Shown here: positions 16,393 to 23,024 of the stretch, one piece after another
How positions within the stretch are numbered: position 1 is the first letter of the stretch
How the letters are laid out: each line of letters begins with the position of its first letter
Origin: an uncultured Collinsella sp.
Lineage (GTDB): Bacteria; Actinomycetota; Coriobacteriia; Coriobacteriales; Coriobacteriaceae
Direction of reading: 5' to 3'
Assembly (NCBI GenBank): GCA_958413765.1
Contig: CATYVH010000029.1
Span: 1 to 23,024, forward strand
DNA length: 23,024 bases
Notes under the pieces: model-generated
What the model saw: only the letters and a program-made list of their open reading frames with translations
What the model was told of the DNA's origin: nothing
The model's database searches: none
Made by a program: the position numbers and the translations under genes

Positions 16393-17559
16393 CTAGGCAG
16401 CCGGGCAGATCTTCTTGAAGAGCTCGATGACGTCGTCGAGCGTCGCCTCGCGCGGGTTGCCCGGGAAGCAGGCGTCAGCCATGGCGTCCTTGGCCAGGAC
16501 CTCGATCTCGTCGGCCTTCATGGCCTCGCAGACATGCGGAATGTTCACGTCGGCGGAGAGTTGCTTGACGGCGGCGATGGCGGCGTCGGCAGCCTCGTCG
16601 GTGCTCATGCCCGTGGTGTCAACACCCATGGCAACGGCAACCTTGGCCAGGCGCTCGGCGCAAACCGGCTTGTTGAACTCCATGGCGATCGGCAGCAGCA
16701 TGGCGCAAGCGACGCCGTGCGGAGTGTCGTAGTGGGCAGACAGGGTGTGAGCCATGGCATGGTCGATGCCCAGGCCGACGTTGGAGAAGCCCATGCCGGC
16801 GACATACTGGCCAAGAGCCATACCCTCGCGGCCGGAGCCGGGCTGACCAGACTTGGCCTCGGCAACGGAGTCGCGCAGGTTCTCGCTGATCAGCTTAATG
16901 GCCTCAAAGTGGAACATGTCGGAGAGCTCCCAAGCACCCTTGGTGGTGTAGCCCTCGATGGCGTGGGTCAGAGCATCCATGCCGGTAGAAGCGGTCAGGC
17001 CGGCGGGCATGGAAGCCATCATGTCGGGGTCGACGACGGCGACCTCAGGGGCGTCGTTGGTGTCGACGCACACGAACTTGCGGACCTTCTCGGGGTCGGT
17101 GATGACGTAGTTGATGGTCACCTCGGCAGCAGTACCGGCGGTCGTCGGCACGGCGATGGTGAACACGGCGTGGTTCTTAGTGGGAGCAACGCCCTCGAGG
17201 CTGCGGACATCGGCAAACTCGGGGTTGTTGATGATGATGCCAATGGCCTTAGCGGTGTCCATGGAGGAGCCGCCACCGATGGTCACGATAGCGTCAGCTT
17301 CGGCGGCCTTGAAGGCCTCGACGCCGTCCTTGACGTTCTGGATGGTGGGGTTGGGCTTAATCTCGGAGTAGAGGCTCCAAGCGATGCCGGCGGCGTCGAG
17401 CTCGTCGGTCACCTTAGCGGTAACGCCAAACTTGACCAGGTCGGGATCGGAGCAGACGAAGATCTTCTTGTAGCCGCGACGCTGGAGCTCGCCGGGGATC
17501 TCCTTGATGGCGCCGGAACCATGATAAGAAATGGTATTGAGAACGAAACGATTAGCCAT
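16393..17559 (-). CDS. fucO: Lactaldehyde reductase / L-1,2-propanediol oxidoreductase
   Basis: A 388-residue group III iron-dependent alcohol dehydrogenase, highly similar to remembered E. coli FucO over long stretches (MANR start, NNPEFADVRSLEG, TTAGTAAEVTINYVITD, GQYVAGMGFSNVGLG). The NAD site is GGGSSMD (95-101). Iron ligands align to D195, H199, H267 and H281. It reduces L-lactaldehyde from fucose or rhamnose breakdown to 1,2-propanediol, regenerating NAD+. No fuc or rha genes are adjacent, so it stands alone with its own terminator. The ribosome site GGGAGG is 6 nt from the ATG, and codon choice is highly biased, suggesting strong expression. Activity on other short alcohols is possible in this family. 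Confidence 0.93.
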   Translation of the reverse strand: MANRFVLNTISYHGSGAIKEIPGELQRRGYKKIFVCSDPDLVKFGVTAKVTDELDAAGIAWSLYSEIKPNPTIQNVKDGVEAFKAAEADAIVTIGGGSSMDTAKAIGIIINNPEFADVRSLEGVAPTKNHAVFTIAVPTTAGTAAEVTINYVITDPEKVRKFVCVDTNDAPEVAVVDPDMMASMPAGLTASTGMDALTHAIEGYTTKGAWELSDMFHFEAIKLISENLRDSVAEAKSGQPGSGREGMALGQYVAGMGFSNVGLGIDHAMAHTLSAHYDTPHGVACAMLLPIAMEFNKPVCAERLAKVAVAMGVDTTGMSTDEAADAAIAAVKQLSADVNIPHVCEAMKADEIEVLAKDAMADACFPGNPREATLDDVIELFKKICPAA

Positions 17560-17618
17560 TGATAGCCTCCCATCGTGTGCGGGGCACCCATTACGCCCCG
17601 CGCTGCAAGTTCCATCCT

Positions 17619-17669
17619 AACGCTTTTGAAACAAAAAATGCATGAGAACGTCAAAAGTGTTAAAGCGTT
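17619..17669. promoter_or_regulatory. Inverted AACGCTTT pair upstream of fucO
   Basis: AACGCTTT at 17619-17626 and AAAGCGTT at 17662-17669 lie in opposite orientation 43 bp apart; the second is within GTTAAAGCGTTTCAAC. The central CG and A/T arms resemble LacI-family or catabolite operator half-sites, though the spacing does not fit the cre consensus exactly. Positions about 60-110 bp before the fucO ATG suit a sugar-responsive operator. Confidence 0.35.
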
Positions 17670-17794
17670 TCAACATAATAACGGAGCCCCAGCCCTTCCC
17701 TCCCGACTGCAGCGAAGGCTAGATTATAGGAGCAATTGCCCAAAGAATACGACCAACTCAGTCTATAAATTGTTTCTGTTTTAGCAATATATGT

Positions 17795-17823
17795 TTGACA
17801 ATACGTTTATAAAAGGATACTTT
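17795..17823 (+). promoter_or_regulatory. Candidate promoter of the LURP-one-like gene
   Basis: A perfect TTGACA (17795-17800) is followed after 17 bp by TACTTT (17818-17823), with TATAGT overlapping just after it. The leader to the ATG would be about 145 nt. Confidence 0.45.
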
Positions 17824-17974
17824 ATAGTAATTAATATGCATGCAGCAAATAGTGTCATTCATTTTGTTAGAAATTGCCCATGCGGTTATTGCAGCTGCAT
17901 GTACTGCAACGTACAGCGTAATTCTCCGCACGAAGCAGAAGACGGTTCCAATTCGATCGAGGCGATGACGCGTG

Positions 17975-18511
17975 ATGGCTACTGGTCCTAAATCGAGCAA
18001 GACGGCTACAAACGAATATCGAATCTCAATTGAAGGTAACCCTTATCCGCATGCTCTGGCTCTCGTCAACCCAGCGGGAGACAACCTCAACATCAAAAGA
18101 CATGGGTTCACGGGTCCACTAGGACAGCTATTGAGTCTTAAATACACCGTTTATGACGATGCAAATGAAAAGCTCTTTACTGTCGTCGACGGTGGTTTTA
18201 GTAACATGCCCAGGGTTGCGCTCATCATCGAACACAAGGAAGTTGCGGTGTTCGATTATGGCCTAAACAGACTTGAGATGAAGTGCGTAACGAACATACC
18301 GAATTACACAATAAAAGGTAACTTCCTATTTGGAGATTACGATATATTCAGTCAACGGGAAGTGAAGCTATCTTCAGTTAACGTCCTTCAATGTGATAAA
18401 CAATCGTGCTTTAACATACAGGTTTTGGATAAAGCCGAATTAGCCGCCGCAATTGGAATACCCACAGCCATTGCCCTTCTGAGGGCTCGGATTGAAGAGC
18501 ATCTCGAATAA
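17975..18511 (+). CDS. LURP-one-related (LOR / tubby-like fold) protein
   Basis: A 178-residue protein with the repeated beta-strand pattern of LURP-one-related/DUF567 proteins, which share the tubby C-terminal barrel fold. KYTVYDDANEKLFTVVDGG, EVAVFDYG, and PNYTIKGNFLFGDYDIFS followed by FNIQV are the diagnostic strands. The C-terminal helix (AAAIGIPTAIALLRARIEEH) is typical of the barrel's central helix. The biochemical role of bacterial members is unknown; phospholipid-scramblase relatives hint at membrane contact. An in-frame stop lies just before the GTG at 17972; the ATG at 17975 is preferred, with a weak GAGG upstream. The gene is clearly AT-richer than its neighbours, suggesting transfer. 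It converges on the YoaK-like gene. Confidence 0.72.
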   Translation: MATGPKSSKTATNEYRISIEGNPYPHALALVNPAGDNLNIKRHGFTGPLGQLLSLKYTVYDDANEKLFTVVDGGFSNMPRVALIIEHKEVAVFDYGLNRLEMKCVTNIPNYTIKGNFLFGDYDIFSQREVKLSSVNVLQCDKQSCFNIQVLDKAELAAAIGIPTAIALLRARIEEHLE

Positions 18512-18537
18512 ATTGCAAAAAGCAGTTCGTAACAACA

Positions 18538-18572
18538 TTCAGGAGCTAGATAGTTTTTTTCTGGCTCCTGAA
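18538..18572. other. Hairpin after the LURP-one-like gene
   Basis: TTCAGGAGC and GCTCCTGAA form a perfect 9-bp stem (18538-18546 / 18564-18572). The T7 run is in the 17-nt loop rather than after the stem, so it is not a standard terminator. Confidence 0.5.
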
Positions 18573-18600
18573 GCTGTACTACATAGAGATGAAAATATAT

Positions 18601-18629
18601 TGCGGCAAAGGGGCTGTCCCTTTGCCGCA
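18601..18629. repeat. GGGAC-loop hairpin, possible bidirectional terminator
   Basis: A perfect 12-bp stem (TGCGGCAAAGGG / CCCTTTGCCGCA) with a 5-nt loop. On the minus strand it can be read as stem TGCGGCAAA, loop GGGACAGCCCC, stem TTTGCCGCA, which matches the loop type at 10285 and 19548. It ends 5 nt before the YoaK-like stop codon and lies between two convergent genes. On the minus strand AATATATTTT follows, so it may end that transcript. Confidence 0.8.
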
Positions 18630-18634
18630 TTCGG

Positions 18635-19351
18635 TTACTTTCGACAGCCCTCTTTCCAAGCCTCGGCCGCAACCTTCCAGCGAAAACGCAAGTCGCGCTC
18701 GCGGTCGATGAACATGATGGCAAACGCGACAAACAGCAGCACGCTCGCCACGACGATGGCGTGCAGACCCATGCGCTCAATGCACCAATTGCCCAGCACG
18801 GCGCCAAACACAAAGGTAAAGATCACACCAAAGTACAGCAGGCCGTTTTCCAAAAAGCCGCGCTTGTGGGTAATGATGTAATCGTCCACGTTTTGCAAGG
18901 CATTACGGAGGTTGCCGATACACATGGTCGTGGCGATGCCGTGTCCATGAATCTTGCGGAAGCTCTCGACCTGCATACCGCAGGCAAACGAAGTAAGGCA
19001 GTTGGCGAGCAGGTTGTAACCGCCGCCCGGGATAAAGCTCACGCCCAGCAAGATAACGGCTTCAAAAAACACCGTCACCTGGCGCCAGTGAATCACACTG
19101 CCAAACCGCTCGTGAACCAGGTCGGCAAGCATAATGCCCACAGCAAACGACACCACGGGGAAGAAGTAGCGCCCCGCCAGTGCCCAGTTGCCTTCCGAGA
19201 TGCTCACGCCCACGAGCAGGATGTTGCCCGTCTGCGCGTTGGCGAAAACATGATCGCGCCCAATGTACGAATACACATCCATAAAGCCACCGGCGAGCGC
19301 CAAGATGATGCCCAGCTCAATAGACTCCGATATCTGTTTGGCACGCTGCAT
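18635..19351 (-). CDS. YoaK family (DUF1275) membrane protein
   Basis: A 238-residue integral membrane protein with about six hydrophobic segments. ALAGGFMDVYSYIGRDHVFANAQTGN (about 16-41) is the signature of the YoaK/DUF1275 family, and GMQVESFRKIHGHGIATTMCIGNLRN (about 130-155) is the second conserved block. The function is unknown; small-molecule transport has been proposed only loosely. The frame is open for 83 codons upstream to 19600, but AAGGAGG about 10 nt before this ATG and the family's usual start (about 15 residues before AGGFMD) show that 19351 is the real start. It converges on the LURP-one-like gene and is divergent from ygiQ. Confidence 0.88.
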   Translation of the reverse strand: MQRAKQISESIELGIILALAGGFMDVYSYIGRDHVFANAQTGNILLVGVSISEGNWALAGRYFFPVVSFAVGIMLADLVHERFGSVIHWRQVTVFFEAVILLGVSFIPGGGYNLLANCLTSFACGMQVESFRKIHGHGIATTMCIGNLRNALQNVDDYIITHKRGFLENGLLYFGVIFTFVFGAVLGNWCIERMGLHAIVVASVLLFVAFAIMFIDRERDLRFRWKVAAEAWKEGCRK

Positions 19352-19547
19352 CGTCGTGCATCCTCCTTGTTGACGACTCTCTCGTGCGTTGGCGGAAACA
19401 TAGCCGCCGTTCATACTGTAACCCATTGACAACATGGCATGCGCGCGAGACGGGCTCCCCAACGCGCGGATACACAGTCTGGAAACAAACGGCGGGCGCG
19501 GCGCCGACACCCGCATCGACACGCCGATCCGCCAGCCCATGTACTCC

Positions 19548-19588
19548 ACCAGTCTTTTTAGCCCCGTCCCAAAAAGACTGGTTACAAT
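19548..19588. repeat. GGGAC-loop hairpin abutting the ygiQ -10 box
   Basis: A perfect 12-bp stem, ACCAGTCTTTTT (19548-19559) and AAAAAGACTGGT (19571-19582), encloses an 11-nt loop that on the minus strand reads GGGACGGGGCT. TACAAT (19583-19588), a good -10 for ygiQ, starts at the next base, so the hairpin occupies the -35 region. The loop matches those at 10285-10315 and 18601-18629. Confidence 0.75.
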
Positions 19589-19619
19589 TACGTGCAGCAT
19601 ACAAACACCGGGAGGGATC

Positions 19620-21752
19620 GTGGCAAAAAAGCCTCAGCACGCTCAGAACAGCCAACGCGGACAGCAGGGCAAACAGGGCCAGCAGCAAAAGCGCGGCGGC
19701 AAGGCGCAGGGCTCGCGACCCACGCATGCCTCAGCAGCGCCCTCACGCCCCTGGCGTCCGGGCCGCGACAAGTTCCTCCCCGTCAGCCGCGCCGACATGG
19801 ATGCGCGTGGCTGGGACCAGTGCGACTTCGTCTACATCTGCGGCGACGCCTACGTGGACCACCCCAGCTTTGGCATGGCCATCATCAGCCGCGTCCTCGA
19901 CGCGCACGGCTACAAAGTGGGCATTATCTGCCAGCCCGACTGGACCGACCCCGCCAGCATCACCGTGCTCGGCGAGCCGCGCCTGGGCTTTCTCGTCAGC
20001 GCCGGCAACATGGACTCCATGGTCAACCACTATTCGGTGACCAAGCACCGCCGCCATACCGACGCCTATACCCCCGGTGGCGAGGAGGGGCACCGCCCCA
20101 ACCGCGCCGTCACGGTCTACGGCAACCTCATCCGCCAAACGTTCAAGGACGCGCCCATCATCATCGGCGGCATCGAGGCGAGCCTGCGTCGTCTGGCCCA
20201 CTACGACTACTGGCAGGATAAGCTCAAGCGCTCGGTGCTGCTCGACTCGGGCGCCGACATCCTCATCTACGGCATGGGCGAGCACGCGATCGTCGAGATC
20301 GCCGACGCGCTCGACGCGGGCCTGCCCGTCGACCAAATCACCTATATCAACGGCACCGTCTACCGTACCAACTCGCTCGACGAGGTCTACGACTACGACC
20401 TGCTGCCCAGCTGGGACGACCTTGCTGCCGACAAGCTCAACTACGCCCGCAGCTTTAACGTGCAGCAGCAGAACATGGATCCCATCACCGGGCATCGCCT
20501 GGTAGAACCCTACCCCAACAGCGTCTATGTGGTACAGAACCCGCCGTCGGCGACGCTCACCACCGACGAGATGGACGAGGTGGCCGAGCTCCCCTACGCA
20601 CGCGATTGGCATCCCGACTACGACGCGGCGGGCGGCGTGCCGGCCTTTGCCGAGATCAAGTTTTCCATTAGCTCCAACCGCGGCTGCTTTGGCGAGTGCT
20701 CGTTTTGCGCGCTCACCTTCCACCAGGGCCGCGTGCTGCAGATGCGCAGCCACGACTCGATCATGCGCGAGGCCGAGCTGCTCACGCGCGACCCCGAGTT
20801 TAAGGGCTACATCAACGACGTGGGCGGACCGACGGCCAACTTTAGCCGTCCCGCCTGCGACAAACAGCTCAAGCACGGCGTGTGCAAGAACAAGCGCTGT
20901 CTGTGGCCGAGCGTGTGCAAGAACATGGTGGTCGATGAGAGCGGCTACACGCAGCTGCTGCGCGACCTGCGCCAGCTGCCGGGCGTCAAGAAGGTCTTCG
21001 TGCGCAGCGGCATCCGCTTTGACTACACCATGGCCGATGCCTCGGACGAGTTTTTGCGCGAGCTGCTGGAGCATCACGTTTCGGGCCAGCTGCGCGTAGC
21101 GCCCGAGCACGTGAGCGACGCGGTGCTGTCCGTGATGGGCAAGCCGAGCCGCGCCGTCTACGATGCGTTCTGCCGCAAATTTGAGCGCTTAAACCGTGAA
21201 TACGGACTCAAGCAGTACGTGGTGCCGTATCTGATCTCGAGCCATCCCGGCTCGACGATGAAGGAAGCGGTGGAGCTTGCCGAGGCTGTGCGCGACATGG
21301 GCTACATGCCCGAGCAGGTGCAGGACTTCTACCCCACGCCGTCGACCATGTCGACCTGCATGTACTACACCGGCGTTGACCCGCGCACCATGCAGCCAAT
21401 CTATGTGGCGCGCGACCCGCACGAGAAGGCCATGCAGCGCGCGCTCATCCAATATCGCAAGCCCGAGAACTACAAGCTCGTGCGCGAGGCACTGGAAAAG
21501 GCTGGCCGTCGCGATCTGATCGGCTACACCAAGCATTGCCTGATTCGCCCCGTGCCGCCACGCCCGGGCGAGACCTCTGCCGGCGGCGGGCATGGCACCG
21601 GCAAGAAGGGCGGCAAGGCCCACGGTGGCGCCGGCAAGGGCCCCAAGGGCAGCAAGGGGCACGGCGGCATGTCGCGTGCGCAGAACACCGCCGGCCGCAA
21701 CCGTGCAGCTCAGGGGCGTCAGGGCGCCAACGGAGGCGGACGCCGCAATTAG
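19620..21752 (+). CDS. YgiQ family radical SAM protein
   Basis: A 710-residue radical SAM enzyme of the YgiQ type (E. coli protein about 739). The cluster motif is CFGECSFC (C-x3-C-x2-C, about residues 356-363), preceded by FSISSNRG. IIIGGIEASLRRLAHYDYW and the cysteine-bearing CDKQLKHGVCKNKRCLWPSVC block are strong family marks. The reaction is not established. A basic Q/G-rich segment (2-45) and a Gly/Lys-rich tail (about 645-710, GKKGGKAHGG type) are disordered and could bind nucleic acid. The frame is open from 19434, but GGGAGGG 3 nt before the GTG at 19620 fits the real start. Its stop overlaps the stop of the convergent CPBP gene. Confidence 0.92.
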   Translation: MAKKPQHAQNSQRGQQGKQGQQQKRGGKAQGSRPTHASAAPSRPWRPGRDKFLPVSRADMDARGWDQCDFVYICGDAYVDHPSFGMAIISRVLDAHGYKVGIICQPDWTDPASITVLGEPRLGFLVSAGNMDSMVNHYSVTKHRRHTDAYTPGGEEGHRPNRAVTVYGNLIRQTFKDAPIIIGGIEASLRRLAHYDYWQDKLKRSVLLDSGADILIYGMGEHAIVEIADALDAGLPVDQITYINGTVYRTNSLDEVYDYDLLPSWDDLAADKLNYARSFNVQQQNMDPITGHRLVEPYPNSVYVVQNPPSATLTTDEMDEVAELPYARDWHPDYDAAGGVPAFAEIKFSISSNRGCFGECSFCALTFHQGRVLQMRSHDSIMREAELLTRDPEFKGYINDVGGPTANFSRPACDKQLKHGVCKNKRCLWPSVCKNMVVDESGYTQLLRDLRQLPGVKKVFVRSGIRFDYTMADASDEFLRELLEHHVSGQLRVAPEHVSDAVLSVMGKPSRAVYDAFCRKFERLNREYGLKQYVVPYLISSHPGSTMKEAVELAEAVRDMGYMPEQVQDFYPTPSTMSTCMYYTGVDPRTMQPIYVARDPHEKAMQRALIQYRKPENYKLVREALEKAGRRDLIGYTKHCLIRPVPPRPGETSAGGGHGTGKKGGKAHGGAGKGPKGSKGHGGMSRAQNTAGRNRAAQGRQGANGGGRRN

Positions 21753-22660
21753 GGCAGCGGTGCTGTCACTATGCCCATCTCGCATGCGTGGCGCAGTGAG
21801 CGCATCGCCTCCACGAGGATGATGCCGGCGATGGTGACCGTGATTACCACGTCGAACGGCGTGTTCACAAACCAGAGCAACGTCATGAGATACGACCCGG
21901 CATTAAAGGCAAAGTGCAGCAGGATCGTGTAGCGGAGCTTCCCGGTCGTCACGAGCACCCAGCCAAAAATGAGGCCGGCAGCGCCCGCATAGCAGCCCTG
22001 CACCCAGTTCATGTGCATAAAACCGAAGATCGCCGCCTGCAGCACGACCGCCGCGGCGATACCCCACGTGCTCGGGGCCGCCCAGGGCACCATGGCGCCG
22101 TCCTGCGCACCCGCACGACGCCGGCGCTTCCAAAGTGGGCGGCACTGCGGATTAAACGCTCGGAGCGAAAACTCAAAAATGATACCGCGCACCAGCAGCT
22201 CCTCGCAAAACGGAGCGCCGAGCACCGTGGTCAGGACGGCCAGATAGCTCGTGTCACCCATGCCCGTCTCCTCGACAAGTTCGCTGTAGTCGGCCGCGGC
22301 CTCGGGCAACAGCGACAGCACGGCGTCGGTCACGTAGCCAACGACCACCTGCAGGGCAAGGCCAATCACGATAACGCAGACGATGCGCTTCCACGCCCCA
22401 CGCGCTCCCCCGCCGAGCGGATGCGCGCTTTGCCGGCGTGCCATAAACGAACGCGGCCACAGATAACGCCACCACAGCAGCGCCATTAAAAACGATGCCA
22501 TCTGCGCGGCAGCCTGAAGCAATTGAATATCGAGGTCGTCAATCGAAAAGCCCATGAACACCGATGCGACGCCCAGAGCGGAGAACAAAACCACACTCAG
22601 GGCGATATCGGCAGCGACGACGCCAAAACAGGCAAGCGCCCAAATCATCGCATTGAGCAT
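21749..22660 (-). CDS. CPBP family intramembrane glutamic endopeptidase
   Basis: A 303-residue polytopic membrane protein with the Abi/CPBP (type II CAAX protease-like) motifs: EELLVR with E153, E154 and R158, FGFMH with H216, and HFAFN with H249 and N253. All expected catalytic residues are present. Members cleave within membranes or act in bacteriocin self-protection; the target here is unknown, and no bacteriocin gene is nearby. A basic loop (residues 175-185, RPLWKRRRRAG) lies between the two catalytic helices. The frame could start at 22687, but GGAGGAGG about 6 nt before the ATG at 22660 supports this start. The last codon overlaps the ygiQ stop (TTAG shared). Confidence 0.9.
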   Translation of the reverse strand: MLNAMIWALACFGVVAADIALSVVLFSALGVASVFMGFSIDDLDIQLLQAAAQMASFLMALLWWRYLWPRSFMARRQSAHPLGGGARGAWKRIVCVIVIGLALQVVVGYVTDAVLSLLPEAAADYSELVEETGMGDTSYLAVLTTVLGAPFCEELLVRGIIFEFSLRAFNPQCRPLWKRRRRAGAQDGAMVPWAAPSTWGIAAAVVLQAAIFGFMHMNWVQGCYAGAAGLIFGWVLVTTGKLRYTILLHFAFNAGSYLMTLLWFVNTPFDVVITVTIAGIILVEAMRSLRHACEMGIVTAPLP

Positions 22661-22680
22661 GCCAACCTCCTCCCGACAGC

Positions 22681-22754
22681 TAGTCATTTAAGAACGTCCC
22701 CAACGACTAGTCATTGGGGACGTTCTTCAACGACTAGTTGTTGGGGACAGTCTT
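22681..22754. repeat. GGGGAC palindrome cluster overlapping the antitoxin 3' end
   Basis: A 38-bp palindrome (22690-22727) has arms AAGAACGTCCCCAA and TTGGGGACGTTCTT around CGACTAGTCA, with one mismatched pair only. A second unit follows as a 24-nt direct repeat: 22704-22727 and 22731-22754 agree except for a few bases (CGACTAGT then TTGGGGAC then TCTT). A third partial CTAGTCATTTAAG begins at 22680. The whole looks like nested REP-type units. It spans the stop codon and last codons of the antitoxin gene. Confidence 0.88.
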
Positions 22755-22932
22755 TGCCAAAGGCCCCGTTGGGCGAGATGTCGAACGGGAAGGTGCCGCA
22801 GCGATTGAACGCGGCGATGAACATGCGAATGGCGTTGGACGGCGTGGTGCCCACGAGCTGGGTTGCCGCCGCGAAGGCCGCCTTTTCCTCGGGCAAGACC
22901 TTCGCGACAACCGGGGTCATGTGTTCTGCCAT
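22711..22932 (-). CDS. RelB/DinJ family antitoxin, orphan
   Basis: A 73-residue protein. Residues 5-50 (TPVVAKVLPEEKAAFAAATQ then GTTPSNAIRMFIAAF and PFDI) match the RelB/DinJ ribbon-helix-helix antitoxin pattern. Such proteins dimerise, bind their own promoter and neutralise an RelE/YafQ-type RNase. The ATG at 22932 has AAGGA 8 nt upstream; a longer TTG start at 23007 is less likely. No toxin gene follows; the next gene downstream is the CPBP protease. The last 13 residues (DCPQQLVVEERPQ) and the stop are encoded by the palindromic repeat, so the native C-terminus may have been replaced. It could be a degenerate remnant or a stand-alone regulator. Confidence 0.78.
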   Translation of the reverse strand: MAEHMTPVVAKVLPEEKAAFAAATQLVGTTPSNAIRMFIAAFNRCGTFPFDISPNGAFGKDCPQQLVVEERPQ

Positions 22933-22967
22933 GGCGCTTCCTTTTTGAAACGACGGTGGTGCGGATA

Positions 22968-23024
22968 GATGCGGGCCACGCGGCTGGGCGACGGGCTGTG
23001 AAGGCAACCCGATTGGCCCGCATC
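22968..23024. repeat. 11-bp inverted repeat at the window edge
   Basis: GATGCGGGCCA (22968-22978) and TGGCCCGCATC (23014-23024) are perfect complements separated by 35 bp, just upstream of the antitoxin start. The repeat may extend past the window. It could be an antitoxin operator or a hairpin of an upstream transcript. Confidence 0.55.

Larger units (their letters stand above)
17560..17974. other. Intergenic region between divergent fucO and LURP-one genes
   Basis: This 415-bp region holds regulatory sequence for both sides. Near fucO, the 9-bp stem GTGCGGGGC / GCCCCGCGC (17577-17603, one T-G pair) lies in the fucO leader just upstream of the ribosome site. From about 17,740 the DNA becomes AT-rich. 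A 66-codon frame at 17791-17991 (rich in Cys) has no ribosome site and was not called. Confidence 0.45.

Noticed and set aside
15967..17562. 531-codon open frame on the plus strand
   Set aside because: Most of it is the mirror of fucO, with Gly/Val/Asp-rich low-information sequence; fucO itself is unambiguous.
17655..17675. Consensus cre site upstream of fucO
   Set aside because: The TTGAAACGCTTTAACA stretch has one base too few between TG and CG for the cre consensus, so only a generic LacI-like operator candidate was recorded.
17791..17991. 66-codon Cys-rich plus-strand frame
   Set aside because: No ribosome site precedes its ATG, it overlaps the predicted promoter and the start of the LURP-one-like gene, and it matches no family I recognise.
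19743..21110. 455-codon minus-strand frame
   Set aside because: It lies wholly inside ygiQ and shows the repetitive Val/Ala/His pattern of a shadow frame.
22711..23007. Longer antitoxin start at the TTG codon at 23007
   Set aside because: The extra 25 residues are Pro/Ser-rich, unlike the family, whereas the ATG at 22932 has a good ribosome site and the usual family start.

Overview
The window looks like chromosomal DNA from a high-GC Gram-positive gut anaerobe, most likely a Coriobacteriia member close to Collinsella. This is inferred from the GC-rich coding bias, AddAB-type recombination genes, a FucO-type propanediol oxidoreductase, YgiQ and M42 proteins, and GGGGAC-type intergenic palindromes. 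No database search was possible, so the taxon is an inference.

Layout from left to right. (1) 1-2.1 kb, minus strand: a lower-GC MFS transporter and a DUF3284 protein. (2) 2.2-9.0 kb, minus strand: a two-gene operon, addB then addA, for a helicase-nuclease that processes double-strand breaks. (3) 9.0-10.8 kb: a TrpR-like YerC/YecD regulator (minus), a small DUF360/holin-4-type membrane protein (plus) and a Cys-containing Rrf2 regulator (minus). (4) 11-13.2 kb, plus strand: cysK and mnmA, with the Rrf2 regulator divergent from cysK. Cysteine made by CysK is the sulfur source for tRNA thiolation by MnmA, so this block has a sulfur theme. (5) 13.2-15.8 kb, minus strand: a HipA-like kinase with its own N-terminal helix-turn-helix, then an M42 aminopeptidase. 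(6) 15.8-16.3 kb: about 600 bp without a gene, full of inverted and direct repeats. (7) 16.4-17.6 kb, minus strand: fucO, encoding lactaldehyde reductase / 1,2-propanediol oxidoreductase. (8) 17.6-18.6 kb: an AT-richer island with a LURP-one/tubby-like protein gene. (9) 18.6-19.4 kb, minus strand: a YoaK/DUF1275 membrane protein. (10) 19.6-21.75 kb, plus strand: a YgiQ-family radical SAM protein whose stop codon overlaps that of a convergent CPBP protease gene (21.75-22.66 kb). (11) 22.7-22.9 kb, minus strand: an orphan RelB/DinJ antitoxin whose C-terminal codons and stop lie inside a palindromic repeat.

The most unusual signal is a set of dispersed hairpins. At least three share a loop beginning GGGAC(A/G)G on the minus strand while their stem sequences differ completely, and two of these sit exactly 5 nt after minus-strand stop codons. 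Related GGGGAC palindromes occur at 9.1 kb and 22.7 kb, the latter forming the tail of an antitoxin gene. They look like a REP-like or mobile terminator family. No tRNA, rRNA, CRISPR array or complete insertion sequence was seen.
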